Shown one piece after another: positions 1 to 9,850 of a stretch of 64,000 nt of DNA. The stretch covers positions 84,886,951 through 84,950,950 of the forward strand of contig NC_079134.1 of assembly GCF_945859705.1 (NCBI RefSeq), in the 5' to 3' direction. The number at the start of each line of letters is the position of its first letter. Position 1 is the first letter of the stretch. The notes below the pieces were generated by a model. The model was not told the DNA's origin. It was given only the letters and a program-made list of their open reading frames with translations, and did no database searches. Position numbers and translations under genes: made by a program. The stretch comes from Episyrphus balteatus (taxonomy: Eukaryota; Arthropoda; Insecta; Diptera; Syrphidae).

Positions 1-1250
1 GCTACATTCCTCTAATTTTAAACTAAATATTTTATTTCTAATGGTAAAATAGCTAAATCTTTGGAATTATTCAAATACCAAAATTTTCCAATTTTTTTTT
101 GTTTTTACTTTTCTCTAAAAAAAGCGAAAAAATGATTTTTATTTTTATAACTATTTGGCCTTAAGATTCGTTTTGTTTCAAACTTCTACGATTTACGATT
201 TAGACTGCAATATCAGTCATCACACCAAAAACCATACTTTTGACTTTGACTATCAATATCTCAACAACGGATCTTTTTAAAGAGAATTTAAGGATACATT
301 TGAAAATTTCATTTAATTCTCTACAAATAAATTAAGTTTAATTTGTTAAAAAAATGTTTTCTTGCATTTGAGATCATTTTAGAAAAGCTATCAAAAAAGG
401 CCTTTTTGTGGGTTTTTAGAAAATGTGCTGCTGTTTTATAACTATGGGTGATTATGAGCAAAATCAAATTCTTTTGAGTTTATTTGAACATTTTATTATT
501 AAACACGTTTAAATTTTAGATAAACCAAAGAAAATTACAATTTTTCAAAAAAAAAGTTAAATTTTGAAAAAAAAAATCATATCGTTTTTGGATATTTTTC
601 CTTTTTTGGAAAATTTTTGATTTTTCTTTATTTTTTGGCTTATCAGTGATGACTACATAGACCTCTCATAATGTAAAAAAATTTATTTTATCAAAAAAGC
701 CGTTAAATTAGAAACGATAATACCGATTTCAAGTGCTGTTTGAGTGACACGCATTGCTACACTCAAGAAGCTCTTACGGGAGAATGGGTCAAAATGGGTC
801 ATTTGTTTTAACACCATAAATAGTATATATCATAAGCTTTAAATTAATACTAAAATGAACGTGGAGCATCGTGGAGCTTTTTTTTTATAGGCTGACAAAG
901 AGTAAAAACTACTCGCTCTAGAGGTGTCTTTATATAATATTCTGGTTTTTCTGATTCAAAAGCAAAGTCAACAATCGGTTAATGTAGACTTAAGGACAAA
1001 TATACCATTAACAACACTACATACTTTTTTTTTTTTTTAAAGCTCTATTCTTTAAAAAAAAATCGTCAAAAGTTGCAGAAAAAAGAACGAAATTTCGAAA
1101 ATCTTAAAGAATCTAGTTTGAGCTAAGTATACTCGGGACCAGGGCTATGCAAAAAATTAAAATTGATTGCATTCTGTATTTAAATATATTGTTAATCGAA
1201 AAACCAAATCAATCACTTTTTTGGGTTTTTTCCATGAGGGAACCACTGTG
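1..1250. other. AT-rich sequence without recognised gene
   Basis: I see no coding region, promoter or terminal repeat that I can support in this stretch. It is AT-rich with long A and T runs, and open frames are short and without recognisable motifs. It probably belongs to an old, unrecognised repeat or to an intron. Confidence 0.5.
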
Positions 1251-2169
1251 CGCCGGGGCCCCGGGGTAAGACTAAATTTTGAAGCCCTTTTGATATTTGG
1301 GGGCCCCTTAGTTACAAAAAAAAAAAAAATACGTACACTCCATACTTTTTTTTTTTTTGTATGGCTTATTTTTATTTTTAGGTTTATTTTAATGTTTTAA
1401 TATGTTCGTAATGCACTTTGCTATACTGACTTAAAATGTCTCTCATAAAAGTAGTAAACACTTGTACTAGGGGCCCCCAAAATTAAATATTTAGAGACCC
1501 CTAAAATAAACATTTTTTTAGCTTAGAATTGACAGTTCTTGGGGCCTCTGTTCTGAAGTAATAAATACTTATTTTATTTTCCATCATCAGGCCGCTGAAA
1601 AATTTTAAGAGCCTCAAATTTAATTGCTTAGAGGCCCCTAAAATATAATATAATTTTTTTGGAGCCAAGAATTAATACATAGGTATTGGGGCCTCTGTTC
1701 TGAAGTAATATTCGGAATGCCACCAATAACGTAATGTTTTTACTTATGTTGGGGCCCGTAAATTTATATTTAATTTTCCATTTGATTGTTTTGAACCACT
1801 TTTGAAGATCCTCAAATAATGTTTTTTTTGCTTTTTTGGGGCCTCTAATGTATTATTTGTGGTGGCAAAGATTTTTCAAGTAATATTTTTTGGGGCCCTA
1901 AGATAAAATTATAATTTGTCTTTTAAAAAAGCAGTTTATTTTTTTTTTGGGGCCCCTGGGGTTACTTTTTTTAAAATCAATATACATATATTGTGTGGCT
2001 ACCAATGCATTATACATTACACTGAATGACATAATTTGTCTCCCTGGTTACTTCGTAACTCAATTTATGCTAACAGTTTCCTTCTCTGCATTGTCTCCAG
2101 TGGGGGCACTGGGGCGGTCGGGGACCCCGGGGCACCGCCCCGCTTGCCCCAAGGGAGTGTACGCCCCTG
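1251..2169. mobile_element. Eroded hAT-type non-autonomous element (copy A of the GGGGCC family)
   Basis: This sequence is homologous along its length to the element at 18154-19445: the same GGGGCCCC-rich left end, the same internal blocks and the same right end (CTTGCCCCAAGGGAGTGTA, then CGCCCCTG). Compared with that copy it is ~370 bp shorter through internal deletions. Its left end is degraded: the CAGTGGCGTAC start is replaced by CACTGTGCGC, and I find no match upstream to the 8 bp after the right end (AATACGGC). No transposase is present, so it was moved by enzymes encoded elsewhere. Confidence 0.75.
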
Positions 2170-2177
2170 AATACGGC

Positions 2178-2667
2178 CGTTGCACAAATATTGTTAAAAT
2201 TAAAACAAGTCTTCCACATTTCACATACGAATTTCAATTTCGATCTTTCCACCCTGCATATAAACGGGCCACCTATAAAAACTTCAATTCCATGAACGAC
2301 GACTGACCCCAAATCTACGAACATACCCCAATATGTCAAAAACTTATCCGAAAGCAAAACTAAAATAAAAAATCAAACTTTGAACAAATGCAGATGGATG
2401 TACAAATGGAAAATCAGGAATATCCATTTTAAGCAATTTAATTTGGTCTGTTTTATTTCTAACGTTTCAAAAATAAATTAATTATGCATAAAAACTACTC
2501 AGAAACAATCTTAAAAAAAATTCGATTTTTTGTTTTTGTATTTTTATCTGACAGCTAGACAGCTGGATGGGCAACTGCGGTTCCTTTTTTTTGGGAAATC
2601 GAATTTGGCTGCAGATAGCGATGCCAAAAAAACACACCTATTGAGTTATAAGTTTGAAAATCTATGA
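2178..2667. other. Spacer without recognised gene
   Basis: This lies between two mobile elements. It is AT-rich and shows no motif, promoter or terminal repeat that I can support. Confidence 0.4.
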
Positions 2668-3098
2668 GTCCACATTAAAGTGACCGCAACTCTCATAGAA
2701 AAAAATTTTTGTCGAATTTTTTTTGGGGGAACCCCATTAAATGTTCCACCTTTGCAGATTTTTAGATAGCCAAAATTTCAGCTCGATTGGATGAGTCTAA
2801 ATGGTGCCGACACTCGCTCAAAATATCAAAAATCTCTGTTTTTTCATTGTTTTTCGCAGAAAATTAGCTCTAGCTTCTCAACAGAGGGGGTTATTTTCAC
2901 TTTTTATATATTAAATTAAAGGTAGTGTTGTTACACTTAACTCAGATGCTAAATTTGTTTAGTTTTACTAAAAAAAAAATTGTCATGAATTTAAATTTTC
3001 AGTACTTACCTCAAAAAGAGCTGAAGTGCAAACTCGATTTAAAATGAAAGTTTCTATGTTATAGAAAGGTTTCTAATCGAAATGCTTCGCGTATAATA

Positions 3099-3626
3099 GG
3101 GGTATTCACGATCTGGTGCAACAGGCCTAGTAAAAATGTAAAATTTTATTTTTTTACAATAGATCGTGAACGCCCCTTTTCTTATCTGTAGTAAATATTG
3201 AAGCATGAATGAAATCCATGATGTTTTTTTTTAACAGGGTTGTTCCTCCACTGTTGCTTCTTCTTTTTTTCCATTTTTTATAATTTCATTTTTTTGTTTT
3301 GTTCGGGTTAATTAATTTTTACAAATTATCTTACATCAAAAGAAACTAAATTACGGGACATGAGTACCGACAAGCCGACAACCATAATAAACAGAATAAA
3401 AAAGACAAGCTGTTTATCATGGGCGACGCGACGGTGAGCTGCCATCTGTCAAAAATAATTGTACTTTATTGTATTTTTATTTTGCAATAGGTCTAGGGTA
3501 TAGCAAAAGTGCAAGACTGTTGTAAAATTTTAATCCGTATATGTTGTTGTTGTAGTGTTGTAAGATTTTACACTTTTGCACTTTTGCAATGATACAAGAC
3601 CAGTTGCATCGGATCGTGAATACCCC
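3099..3626. mobile_element. Nested MITE with GGGGTATTCACGATC ends
   Basis: The left end GGGGTATTCACGATC at 3099 is mirrored at 3612-3626, and the similarity continues inward through RTGCAAC for about 25 bp. The flanks share TAATA on both sides (3094-3098 and 3627-3631), though the AT-rich context makes the true duplication length uncertain. The interior has no coding sequence. PIF/Harbinger-like ends are a possibility but not established. Confidence 0.65.
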
Positions 3627-4039
3627 TAATAATATAATAATTTTATCAACATTAGAGACACAGATTAAAATTGACTGAAAAAAAAAACAAAAAGGGCACC
3701 CATTGTGGGTTGAACCTGCTGTTTTAGAAAAAAAAAAAAAATAAAATGCAGTTTAAATACATATTTGTTGTTTTTTTTATGAAGTTTAAGCTTCACGCGT
3801 CGTTTCGTTGGTAGTTCAATAATTTTATTAAAATAAACTAAAATAATTCTGCTGCGTTTTTGTTTTAATATTAAAAGACTTTTTAAAAATTTTAAGTGTT
3901 TTCCACATATATTTTGTGTTCGTTGATATGACATTGGCAGCAAACACCCGAGAAAAAAATTTTTCTTGTAGGCTCATCTCTAGGCTCTCATCAAATAACA
4001 CTATTTTTAATTTGCGAATTGTAAAATTAAATTTAAAGG

Positions 4040-4327
4040 ATGAAAAATATTGTGAACAAGGAAACATTGATCTTTTTCAGCCGATTGAAAATAGACACAA
4101 GTTTTCTCAAAGCACCTCCAAATCTTTTGCCCGGAAACCCGCATTTTAAAGAAGGCTTTAAAAGAGTGCAATCACCTAAAGTCGTAAATGACATGGCAGA
4201 AAGAGGAGTCAAATTAATAACCAATATTTATAACCTTTTAACTAATGATGAGGAACAAAAACAATCTGTACTTCAAGTAGTCAGTGAGTGCCGAAAATTG
4301 TATCCTGATGCTTCCAAAACTACTTAA
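4040..4327 (+). pseudogene. C-terminal remnant of an unrecognised transposon-encoded protein
   Basis: This is a 95-residue open frame inside the 2676-4994 element. It ends in an arrangement that looks like a real protein tail: LLPGNPHFKEGFKRV, then VVNDMAERGVKLIT, an acidic NDEEQKQ segment, and CRKLYPDASKTT before the stop. From memory, similar VND-AERGVKL segments occur in uncharacterised insect proteins, but I cannot name the family. The start shown is arbitrary: no upstream domain remains, because the preceding sequence is the non-coding nested MITE and stop-rich DNA. It is most likely what is left of the protein that once mobilised the surrounding element, although a captured host fragment is possible. 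Confidence 0.45.
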
Positions 4328-4390
4328 AGTAAATCTCTTGATACATTTTTTTTTTTATTAATTACTTCATTAATTATGTATAAGAAATGT

Positions 4391-4542
4391 ATGACTTTTC
4401 ACGAGTCGATTTTTGCCGTGCGGCGAAGCTTTTCGACTCGTGTCAACGTAATTCGCAGGCGACTAAAGTGACAATCCCTATAGAAAAATCCTAGTCGAAC
4501 GACATATCGTGCGGCTAAAATTGACTCGTGAAAAGTAGGCAT
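4391..4542. mobile_element. Short MITE (ATGCCGACTTTTCACGAGTCG family), copy 1
   Basis: This is a ~150-bp element with inverted ends built on CTTTTCACGAGTC at left and GACTCGTGAAAAG at right. A second copy lies at 63694-63868 with the same interior (GCCGTGCGGCGAAGCTTTTC, CGACTAAAGTGA, TCCTAGTCGA). No coding capacity. Here the left end has lost part of the terminal ATGCCG. Confidence 0.75.
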
Positions 4543-5002
4543 AAGACGATATTAAGTATTTGTTTTTTTAGAAATCTGTTTAATGTTTCGTTTTTTTGTT
4601 AAAACAGTTAAAACAGTTCAAAAATAAGTTTCATTTTAAATCAAGTTTGCCCTTCAGCTCTTTTTGAGGTAAGTACTGAAAATTTAAATTCATGACAATA
4701 TTTTTTTTATTAGTGAAACTAAACAAGTTTAACATCTGAGTTATGTGTAACAACACTACCTTTAATTTAATATATAAAAAGTGAAAATAACCCCCTCTGT
4801 TTGGAAGCTAGAGCTTATTTTCTGCGAAAAACAATAAAAAAACAGAGATTTTTGATACTTTGAGCGAGTGTCGGCACCATTTAGACTTATCCAATCGAGC
4901 TGAAATTTTGGCTATCTAAAAATCTGCAAAGGCGGAATATTTTATGGGGTTCCCCCGACCAAATTTCGAAAATCGATTTCTTGCGGTCACTCTAGTCCAC
5001 AT

Positions 5003-5406
5003 ACATAATTGGATTTTAATACAATTGTAGGGAAATATTCTGCTGTTAGACTTGAGTTGTTCCACTTAGAGTTAGTGTTAGCGATATGCTGATTAAAACA
5101 CGAATGATATGTTTTTTTTCATCTCGCATCATTTTATTCATTAATCAAACCAACCCAACTCAACCAACCCCACAACTGGACATCCGGGTCTGAACACCCC
5201 GAGGACAACCTAGTCAGCAGACTTTTTAAATTAAGTTTATCCATGTATAATATTTATTCATATTTTATAAATTAGTCATTGTTTAAGGTTAGGCCCCTTC
5301 TGTGCCAACAAAATTTTATATCAACCAATGTATCTTAGAAATAAGTTAATTTTAAGTCAATTGTAAATAACAAGTTCAATAAACTAAATTGAAAAATTGA
5401 ATCATT
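5003..5406. other. Unassigned spacer, possibly an LTR-like remnant
   Basis: The stretch starts near TGTTAGACTTGAG, has a GC-richer middle (CCGGGTCTGAACACCCCGAGG) and ends with AATAAA-type signals around 5380. That layout is reminiscent of a solo LTR, but I find no CA end and no target duplication. No gene is visible. Confidence 0.25.
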
Positions 5407-5576
5407 TTATTCATTTTTTATTTTGTTATTACATTGATATTGTTCTAATAAAAACCTTAAAAATAAATGACCACAATTAAAAGTATTAAAATCTTGTTCT
5501 TGAATATGTGGTATATGTTTCTTCCCAAATCGTTGAATATCAAAATTCGTTAAAGGACGGTTGGGCAGCAAATCTA
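5407..5576 (-). pseudogene. Maverick adenain-like cysteine protease, internally deleted remnant
   Basis: The minus-strand frame begins just after the stop of the PLA2-domain gene. It holds an N-terminal piece with the motif PLTNFDI and, about 25 residues later, a piece containing NCGHLFL. In Maverick/Polinton proteases (related to adenovirus adenain and Ulp1) the first motif lies near the N-terminus and the Cys-Gly-His motif near the C-terminal active site. So the region between them, including the expected catalytic His and Asp, has been deleted. The family processes capsid proteins during virion maturation; this copy cannot be active. Identification rests on two short motifs plus its position next to the other Maverick genes. 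Confidence 0.6.
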
Positions 5577-7767
5577 TCAGTTTTTTGTGTTTGGGTTGTT
5601 AATAAAAAGACCAAGACCATTTTTGTATGCAGTGCCGGTTTAAGCACTACCGGCGCCCTTGGGCAAGATTGCAAGTGGCGCCTCTCAACAAAAAAAAAAT
5701 TCATTTTAAAACAATTTTCTAAAACCACGAAAAAAAGCAATAGCAGATTATGTCTTACCTCTCATATACTTGTTAATGCATTTATGTAACAAAGTGAAGT
5801 TTATTAAAGTACATTAGCTTAACTTTAAAACAAAAATTTAATATTCATGTTATCTAGGCTCAATTGACAAGTTTACCTTTATATTTGACTTTTTTGACTT
5901 AACACATTTGAAGAGTAGTTCCAGTAGGTACAGTTGGTTTTATTTGAACAATATTTATTCAAAAACTTTTAACTACATAAATGTCGTTTTAGATTGGAAT
6001 CACTCAATGATTCACTCATTCTGAAACCCACTAAAAAATTTGAATCCACCCAATTCTGATCTTTAAAAGTTTTTTGGTAAAAAATCAAATAAAATTTTTT
6101 TGTTTTATCACTAGGAGAAAAAAAAGCTTTCAGCAGGCTTCTGAATAATTTCGGTCACTTCCGGACGGCCAATCGAAAACGACATACCTTTATATGTATT
6201 ATTGTATTGTCACACACAAAACGTAGTTTTTATGAGAAATGGAGAAGCTGTCAATTTTTCAAGAATTGGAAAAATACCGAAAGTTAAATAATGCTTACGT
6301 TGCACCTATTTGCAATTATTTAAATCTTCACTTATTTAGTCTTTTTAAGTACAATATTTTACAAATAACCCATTTCGTGAATAGGTACATATTAATTTTG
6401 TTGACACATAAATATAACTGTACAGCTGAGAGCTGATTGATATTCTTTTCGGTACAGTTCTTTACTCATTACTATTACAGTCTGGATATTCTCCATAAAC
6501 TATTTTGTCTCGTCGGTCTATTCTTTTCCATATCCGTAAAAAATAAAGAAACACACTCCATCTCCATATTACCAGCTATGATTTAGTGATTTATACATAA
6601 GGGCGCCTTTGCAAGAATTAAATTGGTTGGAGAAATATTAGGATTGCTTTAGTCTTTCAAAAGAAATTGGGGCGCCTTGTTCTTCAAAGATGAACGAAGA
6701 TTTTGGACACCATTGTCCTTCCGGAAGCCAAACAAATCAACCCAAAATTTTAGGGCGCCTTCATTCTTCAACAAGCTTAAGACAAAAAATTAAGAGCGGC
6801 TTTGAAAAAGTAAAATAGAAAAAAATGGGGGTGCCTGTGAAAGTAAAAATAAATAAAACATCGATTGGAAAGACTTCGTTATTTATATAGACTTTTGTAA
6901 AAGTTCGGGCCGTCTTCGGTGCCCCTTGGCGACGGCCCAGGCTGCCCCCCTGAAACCGGCCCTGTTTGTATGGCTTTAAGAATAAATCATTTCCTTTAAT
7001 TGCAACTGCTTCCATTGCCCTGTTGTGTCGCATGTTTTCATCCAGCTGCTTTTTAGCAGCGGTTGCAGCATTAATAGTTTTAATAACGCCAGCTGCTCCA
7101 CCAGTTAGAGTTCCAAGAGATGATTAACCCGCAAGAATGGGGGTTAAAAATGGAAAAAACCCACCTACTTTTGGAACCGGAATTATTCGTGGTGTTGTTA
7201 CAGTATTTTTGTTCTTGTTTGCAGCCTTTAAAGCAATAGTAGCCAAGGATGTTGTACCGCAACAGTTCATGTTAGTTCGAATAGCATTTCTTGCCTCGGT
7301 TATAGCTTTTTTAAATAGGTTTTCCTTACAGGTTTTCTTAGCATTACTTTTCTTGTTTTGTTTTTTTAATTCTTTTAATACCCATCCCGAATTTAGTTTT
7401 GGCTTTCATCATACTTGTTACTAAAAGACTTAACTTTTCAGATGAATCTGTTGCTTTAAATCTTTTCCACGCTTGTCCACGCAATATCATGCATTCGACA
7501 CGCCTCATCCAGCTGGTTAATTCCCTTATCCCCTCTTCTTTTATGTTCTTGTAATTTTGTTCCAGGTCCACAATAATTATAAGAAGGTAGGTGTAGTTCA
7601 ATCGGTAGTTTATCTATAATAGTATTTATAAGTCCTGCTCCATCAAAAGATTTTTTAGTACTGGTGAGTTGAATGTTATGATCAATCATATTTATAGGAA
7701 AGTGTAGTTTGTACCCCCTTCTTGGGCAAAGTATGGAGCATTTATGAGATCTTATATATATAAACAA
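5577..7767 (-). pseudogene. Maverick phospholipase-A2-domain protein, split by a hAT element
   Basis: Near the N-terminus the frame shows YCGPGTKL (calcium-loop type) followed by LDEACRMHDIAW, with the His-Asp pair of the PLA2 active site; this is the arrangement of parvovirus-type and Maverick PLA2 domains. In viruses such domains help breach membranes during entry. Further on lies a Gly/Ala/Pro-rich hydrophobic segment (VGGFFPFLTPILAG) and, at the C-terminus, LFLKPYK. Lesions: a frameshift near 7480, another near 7345-7360, an in-frame TAA near 7125, and the 1335-bp hAT insertion at 5630-6964. Across that insertion the frame runs on to a stop at 5577 if one 8-bp duplication is discounted. 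The N-terminal start is uncertain; 7767 is the first Met of the open frame. Confidence 0.8.
5630..6964. mobile_element. hAT-type non-autonomous element inserted in the PLA2-domain gene
   Basis: The left end is CAGTGCCGGTTTAAGC, the right end (read inward on the other strand) CAGGGCCGGTTTCAGG, flanked by a perfect 8-bp duplication TTTGTATG at 5622-5629 and 6965-6972. CAG-type ends with GCCGG and 8-bp duplications are typical of hAT. The 1335-bp interior holds no transposase and shows several GGCGCC(T/C)-type blocks. It interrupts the end of the PLA2-domain frame, which dates it after the Maverick inserted. Confidence 0.9.
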
Positions 7768-7794
7768 GTCGTTTTATTTAAAAATACGTCAGTC
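7757..7794 (+). promoter_or_regulatory. TATA plus initiator for the Maverick ATPase gene
   Basis: TATATAAA at 7757-7764 is followed by TCAGTC at 7789-7794, so the initiator A (7791) lies 34 bp after the first T of the TATA box. That is the usual arthropod core-promoter spacing. It would give a very short leader before the ATG at 7801. The same TATATA tract could also serve the divergent minus-strand gene. Confidence 0.5.
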
Positions 7795-7800
7795 ATCAAT

Positions 7801-9337
7801 ATGCGCTTCATCAAACAGTCACAAGTCAATAAAGTACAAAACTTCGATTCCGATGTTAAAAAAAAAAGAAACATGGACCGTTATTTGCAAATAGTATTCG
7901 AGGAATAATCGTTGGTCCCTCTAACTGTGGGAAAACGAATGTAATGCTTAGCATTCTTCTCGATCCGAATAGACTTCAGTTTGAAAATATTTATATACAG
8001 GGTGATTCAGGAGTAATGTGCCAAAAAGCTAGAGTGTGTAGATTAGGTCGAGACAAGAAAAAATCGTATATTAAGGGGGGGTCTATTCCCCCTCGTTTAG
8101 CGGGGAGGGGCAATTTAAAAAAAAGTTGACTTATTTTGGAAAAAAAATTGTTAAAAATCAACGGTTATACTTACAATAACGTGCTATACCTTTTTCCATG
8201 GGCGGCGAGCACCCCAGACATAGTAAGAAAAATTGTAAGTTAAGTTTTCAAGTGTTATCAATGAAAAAAGTTGATCAGTTCAGGGTTAATCCAATACTGC
8301 ATCACTTTATTGTATCCTTATTTAAGTCTGAATGTTTAAAAAATAATTGACGAGTGCTTAATGTTTCATAAATTAATTTATCAACAAGTCCAGCCACGTA
8401 AGAACAGAAAATAAAGAGGTTTTTAGAAAAAAGTAGTATTGTTTCTCGAAAATGACAAGATATTTTTGAATTTGGTTTTCTGTTTTTGTTTAAAAATAAA
8501 CAAGAGCATCGAATTTTAAAAACTAAATAAGTACTTAATTACATAAAATTTTGAAAAAAATTAGGTTGAAATTTTTTTTTTAAATTAAAATTTTTCAAAA
8601 ATTTTTTTTTCAATTTTTTTTTTCAAAATTTTGATTTTAAAAATTAATTTTTCAAAAACTGGCTTTGTTTAAATTTTTTTTAAAAGACTAGGGCTTTAGC
8701 TTTACAAAAAGGTATTGCACGTTATTGTAAGCATAACCGCAATAAGTCCAAAATAAGTCAATTTTTTTTAAATTGCCCCTCCCCTCTAAACGAGGGGGAA
8801 TAGACCCCCCCTGCCATACGATTTTTTTCTTGTCTCGACCTAACCTACACGCTCTAGCTTTTTGGCACATTACTCCTGAATCACCCTGTATATTCAAGAT
8901 CTTTGCATCAACCGAAATATTTGTATTTAAAAAAGGTTATAACATCAGTGGACGGAGTGGAATACAATGAATTCACAGATAATAGTGATATAATGGCCCC
9001 AGCAGATGCTAAAAAAAATTCAGTATTTACATATATTTGACGATGTCGCATGTTAAAAACAAAACAACCTCAGAGATTATTTTTGTATGGGTCGACACAG
9101 TGGTGTTGATAGTTTTTATTTATGTCAATCCTATACACATATCCCAAAACATTTGTTTCGAGATAATGCGAATTTTATTATTCTTTTCATATAAACTCAG
9201 ACATGACATTTAATCAATTAAAAATGTTATGCTTTCATTGCTGGGTTAATAATTATGGTTTTCTAGTTATAGACAAAGAAAGCAGTATTAAAAATGGGCG
9301 CTATAAAATCGGTTTCCATGAAATAGTTTTACTATAA
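7801..9337 (+). pseudogene. Maverick genome-packaging ATPase (FtsK/HerA, A32-like), broken and split
   Basis: After an ATG at 7801 and a basic KKKR stretch, a frameshift in an A run leads into GPSNCGKT (Walker A, ~7910-7935), then FENIYI. The rest lies beyond the MITE at 7998-8888: HQPKYLYL, Walker B FDDV near 9041 followed by an in-frame TAA after VAC, then MGRHSG, THIPKHL, RDNANF and, in a last frame, YGFLVIDK with NGRYK before the stop at 9337. In Polintons and large DNA viruses this ATPase pumps the genome into the capsid. It carries at least three frame breaks, one stop and the 0.9-kb insertion. The order and spacing of the motifs leave little doubt about identity. Confidence 0.88.
7998..8888. 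mobile_element. MITE with ~160-bp inverted ends inside the ATPase gene
   Basis: The ends CAGGGTGATTCAGGAGTAAT and its inverse match almost perfectly for ~125 bp, then again in a GC-rich block (CCCCCTCGTTTAGCGGGG against the CCCCTCTAAACGAGGGGG type). The flanks read TATA on both sides. However, the interrupted reading frame is kept only if a single TA is removed, which points to a 2-bp TA duplication. The interior (8170-8690) is AT-rich and non-coding. Relatives of the GC-rich block occur at 24180-24230 and 37485-37530. Confidence 0.85.
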
Positions 9338-9790
9338 ATACACATTCATAACCAAAACAGAATCCATATTAACAAGAGCCCTGTTTGAGAAAACTTAAGA
9401 TCTACTTTGCTGTCTACATACATATTAATCTTAAAAAATGGACGAAACTTTAATGGGTGATCTAATAAAAACAAAAAATATTCTTAAAAATAAATATTTA
9501 CAACTAAAAACAGGTGAAATAGAACGAGATACTGAGTTGGAAAACACTTTAAAACCCATCGTTGAACCATTAAAAAAGCTTGTTGAAAATGTTGGAAGAG
9601 AAAAGCAGCAAAAACCTTATGAGATCAATTTCAAATGAAATCAATTAAACCTCGTAAACTTCATTTCAAAAAACTAAATAAAGAAGAAGCAGATGATCAT
9701 GAAATGTTGGACTCACCAATAAAAGAATTAGATAGCGGAGATAATGGTCTGTTGTATAGTACCCCAAATAATAATTTCAACACACTCAGT

Positions 9791-9850
9791 GAAACTTCAT
9801 CTTTCCATACAAAAATGTTGTCTGAATAAAACCGTGATACAGTTATGTCC
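9791..9850. repeat. Left copy of a ~60-bp direct repeat flanking the Transib element
   Basis: This segment matches 12961-13025 imperfectly, sharing CTTCATCTTT / GTTCATCTTT, TGAATAAAA, CGTGATACAGT and TATG(G)TCC. It belongs to the DUF8207-like gene, so a stretch of target gene is present on both sides of the transposon. Confidence 0.7.

Larger units (their letters stand above)
2676..4994. mobile_element. DNA transposon remnant with ~370-bp inverted arms and 8-bp target duplication
   Basis: The outer ends are TARAGTGACCGCAA in inverted orientation, flanked by a perfect 8-bp direct repeat GTCCACAT (2668-2675 and 4995-5002). The left arm (2676 to ~3050) and right arm (~4625-4994) match each other over most of their length, including blocks around AACAACACTACC and CTCAAAAAGAGCTGAAG. 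The interior contains a nested MITE (3099-3626), a short coding remnant (4040-4327) and a small MITE (4391-4542). An 8-bp duplication fits hAT, P or Merlin-type transposition. The termini are not ones I can assign to a superfamily, and most of the original gene is missing. Confidence 0.8.
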
